The notes under the pieces are model-generated. The model saw nothing but the letters and a program-made list of their open reading frames with translations. It was not told the origin of the DNA and searched no databases. Position numbers and translations under genes: made by a program. Source: Bacteroidales bacterium UBA2559 (lineage in GTDB: Bacteria; Bacteroidota; Bacteroidia; Bacteroidales; Bacteroidaceae). From it: a stretch of 5,593 nucleotides of DNA. Positions 1-5,419 of this stretch are shown here, in pieces. The stretch covers positions 3,912 to 9,504 of the forward strand of contig DDLZ01000087.1 in assembly GCA_002340405.1 (NCBI GenBank), read 5' to 3'. The stretch's first letter is position 1, and every line of letters begins with the position of its first letter.

Positions 1-389
1 GAGAGTCCGAGAAGACGGGAGAGCAGTTGGGGTCCCATATTGGAGATGGTGGTACGCATGGGATGACCCTGTTCGCCGAACACGTCGAAGAAACGTACGG
101 GGCACTCTTTGAAAACGGGATTCTCTATTCCAAATTCTTTGCAGCGCTTTTCAATGAATCCGTTCATGGAACCGGGTTGGCTGATCCCGCTCAGGTCACC
201 TTTCATGTCAGCCATGAAGCAGGGAACGCCTGCCTGACTGAAGGTTTCGGCAAAAACCTGCAGGGTGACGGTCTTTCCCGTTCCTGTGGCTCCTGCAATC
301 AAACCGTGCCGGTTAGCCATCTTTCCGCAAATCGCGATAGGACCCTGTTGGCCGTGAGCAACATATAGCCCGTTTTGATCAGTAAACAT
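1..389 (-). CDS. HerA-like (DUF853/YjgR family) P-loop ATPase, N-terminal 129 residues (3' end outside window)
   Basis: The ATG at 389-387 opens a frame that runs off the left edge. The fragment has the Walker A motif GATGTGKT (G33-T40), preceded by KMANRHGLIAG, and then F58-MADMKGDLSG, FDVFGEQGHPMR and GPQLLSRLLGL. These match the start of E. coli YjgR and the DUF853/HerA_C family, putative DNA-translocating or helicase-like hexameric ATPases of about 500 residues whose cellular role is not settled. The Walker B and sensor regions are outside the window. An in-frame TAG seven codons upstream and the normal ~23-residue lead to the MANRHG motif fix the start. It follows the HdrA-like gene after 33 bases with no terminator visible, so it may be read through from the Hdr-like operon, although its function suggests no link to redox chemistry. 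It shows no truncation or frameshift within the visible part. Confidence 0.92.
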   Translation of the reverse strand, partial: MFTDQNGLYVAHGQQGPIAICGKMANRHGLIAGATGTGKTVTLQVFAETFSQAGVPCFMADMKGDLSGISQPGSMNGFIEKRCKEFGIENPVFKECPVRFFDVFGEQGHPMRTTISNMGPQLLSRLLGL

Positions 390-422
390 AAGTAGTTGTT
401 TTAATGCCTATCTATTAAACAA

Positions 423-1442
423 TCAAGGCAGAGTGTTCAAATAATCTATAATGGCAAAAGCTGCCGAACGGGCATCATTTATGGTGTCCCATACGGTCAT
501 AGGACGCTTGCATGATCCGGCTACGAAGAGTCCGGGTTTACCGGTCTCGTTATCATATAGATGAGGACTGATGGTGCGAATGAATCCATATTCACCACTG
601 ATGTCACAAGACTTGCCCAGAGTATTTGTTCCCGGTGAGGCCTCCATACCCACCATAAGCACCAGCAGGTCAGTGGTCATCTTCAGCGGTACTCCCATGA
701 GTGTATCTTCGCTTTTGAGCTGTATGCGGCTGTCAAAGGTTGCGGCAGCCTCGGATATACGTCCGCGTACAAAACTCACGTCATATTTTTCCTGTGCAGT
801 GCGGTACATCTCTTCGAACCCCTGCCCCCACATACGCAGGTCCATATAGAAGACCGAAACCTCACATTTGGGAAGTTGTTTTTTGACCTCAACAGCCTGT
901 TTTACAGCTGTCACGCAGCAGAGCTTTGAGCAGTAGTTGTTGCCACTTTTTTCGTCACGCGAACCTACACACTGCAAGAATGTGACACGCTTTGGCACAT
1001 CGCCATTGGCGTTCAATATCTTTTCATGTTTTATCATCCGCTCCATGTCTAGCGATGTTATTACACCTTTATAAATTCCGTAACCCAGTTCCTCTTTGCG
1101 GCGTGCATCAAAAACCTGATAGCCGGTGGTCAGCAGTACAGCATCGGAAACGTAGGTCTGACCTTTGGAGTCGGTCAGTTTCCATTCGGTCCTGTGCCAT
1201 TTAACATCGCTTATATCCACTCCGAAAGCTGTTGTTATTCCATCTGTAAGCAACTTGGAGTTCAGGTCATCGGCAATCTCCTGTGCCGACTGGAAATTGG
1301 GGAACAGAAACGCTTTATCCTGAAGGTTTTTGAGCGGTGTTTCGGATTTTTCGAACAGAACCACCTGAGCTCCGTATTTTGCCAATACCGATGCGGCTTC
1401 GATACCTGCCGGGCCGGCTCCTATGATTGCAATTTTTTTCAT
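423..1442 (-). CDS. minimal HdrA-like FAD oxidoreductase subunit
   Basis: This 339-residue protein has an N-terminal Rossmann FAD motif, G8-A-G10-P-A-G13, with E31 at the end of the second strand. The centre carries the HdrA hallmark FLQCVGSRD, then YCSKLCC: cysteines C158, C171, C175 and C176, which in HdrA bind a [4Fe-4S] cluster next to the flavin. K181, five residues after the Cys pair, matches (from memory) the lysine near the flavin in methanogen HdrA. The C-terminal GLFVAGSCKRPMTVWDTIND closes the FAD site. Methanogen HdrA is about twice as long: the N-terminal domain and both the inserted and C-terminal ferredoxin modules are absent here, so electrons must enter or leave through partner subunits. 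The expected role is flavin-based exchange, perhaps with NAD(P)H or ferredoxin, delivering electrons to or from the HdrC/HdrB-like subunits in the cytoplasm. It begins 1 base after the HdrB-like stop. Simple TrxR-type reductases are excluded because no redox CxxC motif of that type is present. Confidence 0.92.
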   Translation of the reverse strand: MKKIAIIGAGPAGIEAASVLAKYGAQVVLFEKSETPLKNLQDKAFLFPNFQSAQEIADDLNSKLLTDGITTAFGVDISDVKWHRTEWKLTDSKGQTYVSDAVLLTTGYQVFDARRKEELGYGIYKGVITSLDMERMIKHEKILNANGDVPKRVTFLQCVGSRDEKSGNNYCSKLCCVTAVKQAVEVKKQLPKCEVSVFYMDLRMWGQGFEEMYRTAQEKYDVSFVRGRISEAAATFDSRIQLKSEDTLMGVPLKMTTDLLVLMVGMEASPGTNTLGKSCDISGEYGFIRTISPHLYDNETGKPGLFVAGSCKRPMTVWDTINDARSAAFAIIDYLNTLP

Positions 1443-1443
1443 A

Positions 1444-2499
1444 TTACACTAATAGATTATCAGGTTTCTTAGGCGCACGCAGTATTTTACCTGATGCAGC
1501 TTTGTACTTTTGCTTCGGGTCATAAGGGATGCCTATCTTATCAAGTAGGCGTTCAGACTGTACCTGATGGATTTGAAGGCCTAGCTCCCACGGGTCATAG
1601 CCCAGAAGCAGGCCGGTCATCTCCTCATAGGTAAGGACGGGAATGCCATAGCCTTCACGGTCGTAGGTTTTATATTCCATCTCGGCTATGGTATATTGCC
1701 AACGGTCCATGAACATGGTGCAGCCCGGACAGTTACTCACAATAAAATCGGGTTCATACGGCTCCATAGACTTCAGTTTTTTTTTGGTGTTCGATATGGA
1801 ATAGCCTCGGTTCTCCTGTATAAGGTACTGGCGGAATCCGAATCCGCAACAGTGACGGCGCTCGGGATAATCAACCACTTTGCCGCCCCAGGCTTCAATC
1901 ATGCCTGCCAGTACGTAGGGAAACTCGGCTTTGCCTACCCCCTTTTCAGGGAATATCTTGGCGTAATGACATCCGATATGTTCCACCACATTCAACGGCT
2001 TTCCTGTAAAGCGATTTACAAGGCGGTATTTCATCTTCTCAGCCAGTTCGAAACGGAACTTGTATATGAGGTCTGAGGGATGTACCAGATTTTTAGGAAT
2101 ATCAAACTCGCGTTTGCAGGCTTTGTACAGATTTTCACGAGTCTTTTCAAGCAATTCCGGATTCTCTTCCCACAGATGGACCATTTCGGTAAAGACTCCG
2201 AACGATGTCACACATGAGGGTACATAATTCTCATATCCGTGTTCAGTCATGAGTGAGAAGAGACGTGCCACTACGGTCATGGTGGTTTCAAGCGGTACTA
2301 TATCCGAGTGATATCCTATGCCCGTACAGGTGTGCTGACGGAAATCATCGAACACATCTTTGCCAAGTTCCTCTTTCATTATCCTGAGGAATGCAGTCTC
2401 AGAGCCGGGGAAAAAGGTCTGACGTATGCAGCTTCGCTCATAAAAGTAATGGTCATCGGCTATAACTTTCTGGTATTCATTCCAATAACGGTTTGACAT
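1444..2499 (-). CDS. HdrB-like CCG protein with degenerate first CCG domain
   Basis: This 351-residue protein is a cytoplasmic relative of HdrB, the subunit that in methanogens holds two noncubane [4Fe-4S] clusters and splits the disulfide substrate. The second CCG domain is complete: C177 (HIGCHYAK), C217-C218-G (RRHCCGFGFR) and C257-x2-C260 (SNCPGCTMF). The first is degraded. The FFPG motif is followed by S33 instead of Cys, the CCG motif reads T57-C58-T59-G, and the CxxC position reads C96-V-T-S99. C24 and C128 are the other N-terminal cysteines and do not restore the pattern. An ~90-residue tail after C260 (YDPWELGLQIHQVQ region) makes it longer than the ~300 residues usual for HdrB. The start at 2499 lies 7 bases after the previous stop behind an A-rich tract, and the gene ends 1 base before the HdrA-like start. 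Family assignment is firm. One active CCG cluster rather than two is inferred. Confidence 0.9.
   Translation of the reverse strand: MSNRYWNEYQKVIADDHYFYERSCIRQTFFPGSETAFLRIMKEELGKDVFDDFRQHTCTGIGYHSDIVPLETTMTVVARLFSLMTEHGYENYVPSCVTSFGVFTEMVHLWEENPELLEKTRENLYKACKREFDIPKNLVHPSDLIYKFRFELAEKMKYRLVNRFTGKPLNVVEHIGCHYAKIFPEKGVGKAEFPYVLAGMIEAWGGKVVDYPERRHCCGFGFRQYLIQENRGYSISNTKKKLKSMEPYEPDFIVSNCPGCTMFMDRWQYTIAEMEYKTYDREGYGIPVLTYEEMTGLLLGYDPWELGLQIHQVQSERLLDKIGIPYDPKQKYKAASGKILRAPKKPDNLLV
1777..1785 (-). repeat. A9 homopolymer inside the HdrB-like gene
   Basis: Nine consecutive A residues on the coding strand encode K239-K240-K241 of the HdrB-like protein, just before the C257/C260 cluster motif. Such tracts can cause polymerase slippage, and a one-base slip here would remove the last two cluster ligands. 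The tract is seen directly; any regulatory role is speculation. Confidence 0.4.
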
Positions 2500-2506
2500 A
2501 ATCTTT

Positions 2507-4462
2507 TTAATTTATAAGGTTTTCGGCCACTATCTCGGCTATATCTTTGACAGGGTAATCGTTGGTAGCATGTTGGAACGCTTTCTTACACATAGGGCAG
2601 GCCGTGATTATTGTGTCAACGGGCTTTGATGTGAGGTTGGCAAGTGATGCATTCCTGATTCTGGTCTGTTCTTCAACACTTGCTCTGGTATCTCCCAAGT
2701 TGAATCCGCAACAAACACTTTTCTCCTTTTGATAACGCGTTTTCTGCAGATTGGTAACGGCATTTATCACACGGCGCGGTTCTTCGTAGATTCCGCATCC
2801 GCGTCCAAGTTCACAGGGATCATGGTACGACACCTTACGGTCATCATGACGGACCTTTATTAGTCCCTGCTTGAGCAGTATGTCAATATATGTGGTATGG
2901 TGGATTACAGGTATATCCAGATTGTATTCCTTTTTGAAAGATTGGTAGCAAATAGGACATGAAGTTACCAGCATTGTGGCATAAGACTGCTTGATCATAT
3001 CCGTGTTTTTCTTGCGCAGTTCTGCTGCCTGATTGAAGAATCCCTGCTGATAGAGAGGACGTCCGCAGCATATGGTGTCTTGCTTGTCCATGTACCAGTA
3101 TTTCTGTTCTGCTGCTATGAAGATCTTCTCCATTGACTCGGTAATGCCGGGGGTAAGATGTGACATACAACCTCCGAAGTATGCCACCCGGCCTATTGCA
3201 TTGAAAGGAATCTGTTTCTTTGTAAGATATGTGTAGTTGCCTTTGGTATCGATGGCGCCTTTATTCCTTGTCATACGGCGAATTGAGTTAAGGTCAATGC
3301 CTACCGGGCAGTCCACTGTACAGCGGTCACACATAAGACAGTTTTCGGCAATCATGTTGAGCCGACTGCCATGTTCCTTATTGCGCAGGCTGCGTATCAG
3401 ATATACAGGCTGTATTTCATGGTTGTCAAGTACTCTGTCAATGGGACAGCCGGTTATGCAGACACCGCAACGTGAGCAGGCGTTCAATTCGAATTGTGTA
3501 TAGCCCGTCTTATAGAGCTCCTCGGTCACGCCTATTTTGCGGAACCATATAAGCAGCAATTCGGTGAAAATGTGCATATAGCGGGAGAACGGCAATGTGA
3601 TAAAGAAGATTGCCAGCATAAGGGAGTAGAACATCCACAATGAAGTCTCCAGACCGCGCACTATCATGGGGTCAAAAAGGTTGCCTATAGCCTGGGTCAG
3701 GAATCCTCCGTTTCCATACAGGCAGGCAGATACCGATTCGGACAGAAGCCTGAGCGGGAAGATCATCCATAGTGAGAATTTGGAGAACCTATCAACGAGT
3801 GTATGCTTGGTGGTGCGTCGCATTCCAAGAATCTTGGACCAGAAGATCTTGACCATGGCCATGGCCAGTCCAAGGAGTATGTAGATAAGCAGGCCGTCCA
3901 TAATGTCCGAGTACAACTTGTGCTGTCGGAAAGATTCCGGTGCTTTATGTATAAAATATCGGTAGAAGATTGCTATGTAAAACGGACGTTTGTAATGGAT
4001 ACGTGCAATACCCTCTTCGGTTTCGACTTTGTAACGACGCTGATTGAAATATCCGAAGTTTTTGTCTTTATCGGTATGGTAAACATACCAACCCTCCTGC
4101 TCTTCAAGTTCATGGACAGTCTCTATGGACTGTTCACGTTGCAGGCTGTGGAAAGTATTGCGACTTTCGATATCGCCCACTATGATAAGCAGGAACCAAC
4201 CCAAAGCAAATGACTGGTGCATTAATCCAAGCAGCAGATTCTTTTTCAGGATTCGTTTATGGAACAGGCCTTCACGAATCATCTCCCATGCGGCCGGAAT
4301 TATTTTCCATGAGTACCAATTTTTTCGTAATGTTCTGCGCTGTGCATAGCTGAATTTACGTATCCAACGGACATATTTGAATATGCATATTGCAAACAGT
4401 AAAATGACACCTAAAATGAATGGTATTACAAAGTCATTATATGGATAGACATGTATCTTCAT
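2507..4462 (-). CDS. membrane-bound HdrE-HdrD-like fusion: cytochrome b domain + ferredoxin + two CCG domains
   Basis: This 651-residue protein probably moves electrons between membrane quinone and cytoplasmic Fe-S sites, as HdrDE and DsrMK do. Residues 1-310 form a NarI/HdrE-like membrane domain with five predicted helices (about 11-30, 76-96, 187-207, 226-248, 272-292). Basic loops after helices 1 and 3 place the N-terminus outside and the C-terminus inside. H82 (helix 2) and H297 (just after helix 5, PFSRYMH) are the best axial ligands for a heme b near the cytoplasmic face. A ferredoxin domain follows: C329/C332/C335/C339 and C375/C378/C381/C385. Two intact CCG domains come next: C432, C465-C466, C502/C505 and C550, C584-C585, C622/C625. 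CCG domains bind noncubane or related Fe-S clusters at disulfide-reducing or quinone-linked sites. Fusions of this type exist elsewhere (for example mycobacterial Rv0338c). An ~90-residue loop between helices 2 and 3 is unusual. The gene is coupled to the preceding one by ATGA. Architecture is sure; the physiological substrate is unknown. Confidence 0.92.
   Translation of the reverse strand: MKIHVYPYNDFVIPFILGVILLFAICIFKYVRWIRKFSYAQRRTLRKNWYSWKIIPAAWEMIREGLFHKRILKKNLLLGLMHQSFALGWFLLIIVGDIESRNTFHSLQREQSIETVHELEEQEGWYVYHTDKDKNFGYFNQRRYKVETEEGIARIHYKRPFYIAIFYRYFIHKAPESFRQHKLYSDIMDGLLIYILLGLAMAMVKIFWSKILGMRRTTKHTLVDRFSKFSLWMIFPLRLLSESVSACLYGNGGFLTQAIGNLFDPMIVRGLETSLWMFYSLMLAIFFITLPFSRYMHIFTELLLIWFRKIGVTEELYKTGYTQFELNACSRCGVCITGCPIDRVLDNHEIQPVYLIRSLRNKEHGSRLNMIAENCLMCDRCTVDCPVGIDLNSIRRMTRNKGAIDTKGNYTYLTKKQIPFNAIGRVAYFGGCMSHLTPGITESMEKIFIAAEQKYWYMDKQDTICCGRPLYQQGFFNQAAELRKKNTDMIKQSYATMLVTSCPICYQSFKKEYNLDIPVIHHTTYIDILLKQGLIKVRHDDRKVSYHDPCELGRGCGIYEEPRRVINAVTNLQKTRYQKEKSVCCGFNLGDTRASVEEQTRIRNASLANLTSKPVDTIITACPMCKKAFQHATNDYPVKDIAEIVAENLIN
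4459..4462 (-). other. ATGA stop/start overlap between HdrC-like and HdrE-D fusion genes
   Basis: On the minus strand the start ATG of the membrane fusion gene (4462-4460) shares bases with the TGA stop of the small HdrC-like gene (4461-4459). This four-base arrangement is the classic sign of translational coupling by reinitiation and suggests the two products are made in matched amounts. The arrangement is seen directly; the coupling is inferred. Confidence 0.85.
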
Positions 4463-4803
4463 CTTGCCTTTTTCTCTGTTCCGTCAAGAATTTGACGCAT
4501 GTTTATAATAAGTGAACGTAAATTTACCCCACGCGGACAGACAAGTGTACATTTTCCGCATAGCATACATTTACGTAATTCTTTTCCCAGTTCTTCATAT
4601 TCACCCCGACGGAATGAGGTATGGACTTGTCGTATGCTGAAATCCGTGAACTGACCGGCCGAGCAGGTTGCACTGCAACACCCGCACTGAAAGCAACGTT
4701 TGAATGACGGAGTCAGTTCAAGTAATCTGCGATATTTTTCAAGCGAAACCTCATCAAGGTTTTCGGCTCTTGGGGTTTTTATTGAAAATCCGAAGTCTAT
4801 CAT
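4459..4803 (-). CDS. second HdrC-like 2x[4Fe-4S] protein (short)
   Basis: This 114-residue protein has two [4Fe-4S] motifs: C37-x2-C40-x2-C43-x3-C47 and C79-x2-C82-x2-C85-x3-C89-P. The first is followed by Ser rather than the usual Pro and has an adjacent extra cysteine, C42 (CFQCGCCSATC). The segment between them (FSIRQVHTSFRRGEYEELG) is the typical HdrC linker, and the second motif, KCMLCGKCTLVCPRGVN, is strongly HdrC-like. The expected role is a cytoplasmic electron wire to a CCG protein. The start at 4803 puts the first 17 codons inside the end of the preceding gene. No in-frame ATG, GTG or TTG occurs between there and C37, so the overlap looks real, and the N-terminus MIDFGFSIK resembles what I remember for Bacteroidetes homologues. 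The stop overlaps the next start in an ATGA (4462-4459), which suggests coupled translation with the membrane subunit. Confidence 0.92.
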   Translation of the reverse strand: MIDFGFSIKTPRAENLDEVSLEKYRRLLELTPSFKRCFQCGCCSATCSAGQFTDFSIRQVHTSFRRGEYEELGKELRKCMLCGKCTLVCPRGVNLRSLIINMRQILDGTEKKAR

Positions 4804-5413
4804 CCTTTGGTCCGTTTAAAATTGTGTCGTAAAAATCCATGCCTCCCGTAACACGGAAAATGTTGCGTAGCTCTTCCATAGTTTCAGGAGAGATTTCACG
4901 CAGTGCACCCGGCCCCTTACCGTGGTAGTTGGCGCCGAATTTAGGAGCTACATCTTTTATATTCTTTAAATACCAGTCCCATATCGGCCCCTGTTCAGGA
5001 TGATTCTCAGGACGCATTCTGTCCGGATGTACACAATAGCCTATCTCAAGTATGTTGTTACCTGTATTCTCCATTATCTCTACCTGCTGTCGTCCCAAAC
5101 GGCTCTCTTTGTAGTAGCCCATCTCCTGTGAGACTTTGCGTAAAATGTTTATTACGGCACCCGGCACGTTACCGCGGGGACAGCGCGGTTTGCAGGACAT
5201 GCATTGTCCGCAGAACCAGATAGTGTCTGAGCGAAGCAGTTTCTCTACCTCTTCTTCATCGCCACGCTGCACCATATCACATATGCGACGGGGATCATAG
5301 TCATAAAATTCGGCTGCAGGGCATATTGCGGTACAGATTCCGCAGTTCATACATGCTTTAAGTGAGCCTTCATATCTGACATCAGATTTGATTATATCTA
5401 TCAGATTACCCAT
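4754..5413 (-). CDS. HdrC-like 2x[4Fe-4S] protein with long C-terminal extension
   Basis: This 219-residue protein has two cubane [4Fe-4S] motifs: C21-x2-C24-x2-C27-x3-C31-P and C68-x2-C71-x2-C74-x3-C78-P. The spacing between them, including the region around DYDPRRICDMVQRGD, is typical of the HdrC subunit of heterodisulfide reductases and of related ferredoxin-like electron-transfer subunits. Such subunits carry electrons between a flavin/Fe-S partner and a CCG-domain subunit in the cytoplasm. The HdrC core ends near residue 95. The remaining ~120 residues form an extension with no Fe-S motif, containing a Cys/His/Pro/Trp-rich stretch (GYCVHPDRMRPENHPEQ, then WDWYLKNI) that I do not recognise. 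An extra cysteine, C45, lies between the clusters. The ATG at 5413 is chosen because it gives a normal short lead before C21 and sits 6 bases after the preceding stop. The 3' end overlaps the next gene by 50 bases. Confidence 0.9.
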   Translation of the reverse strand: MGNLIDIIKSDVRYEGSLKACMNCGICTAICPAAEFYDYDPRRICDMVQRGDEEEVEKLLRSDTIWFCGQCMSCKPRCPRGNVPGAVINILRKVSQEMGYYKESRLGRQQVEIMENTGNNILEIGYCVHPDRMRPENHPEQGPIWDWYLKNIKDVAPKFGANYHGKGPGALREISPETMEELRNIFRVTGGMDFYDTILNGPKDDRLRIFNKNPKSRKP

Positions 5414-5419
5414 TTGCAG

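Noticed and set aside
27..368. 113-residue open frame on the plus strand at the left end
   Set aside because: It lies antisense to the HerA-like coding frame, which has an unmistakable Walker A motif and family signatures. The plus-strand product has no recognisable motif.
390..422. Possible promoter or terminator between the HdrA-like and HerA-like genes
   Set aside because: The 33-base gap is A/T-rich but shows neither a stable inverted repeat with a T-run nor a Bacteroidota TAnnTTTG element at a usable distance from the start.
1696..2076. 126-residue plus-strand open frame
   Set aside because: Antisense shadow of the HdrB-like gene; no domain, no plausible start context, and all neighbours run the other way.
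2883..3170. 95-residue minus-strand open frame in another phase
   Set aside because: Nested wholly within the CCG region of the 651-residue fusion, which has all expected cysteines in its own frame.
3803..4213. 136-residue plus-strand open frame
   Set aside because: Antisense to the membrane domain of the HdrE-D fusion. Its hydrophobic patches reflect the reverse complement of the real helices.
1444..4462. Lactate or glycolate oxidation genes (LutA/GlcF, which share CCG domains)
   Set aside because: No LutB/LutC, GlcD or other FAD-linked oxidase gene is present, and the neighbouring HdrA- and HdrC-type signatures fit the Hdr family better.
423..5413. Flavin-based electron bifurcation with hydrogenase (HdrABC-MvhAGD type) or a DsrMKJOP complex
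   Set aside because: The HdrA-like protein lacks ferredoxin modules and there is no MvhD, hydrogenase, formate dehydrogenase, ETF, DsrJ, DsrO or DsrP gene in the window. Bifurcation cannot be claimed from this sequence.
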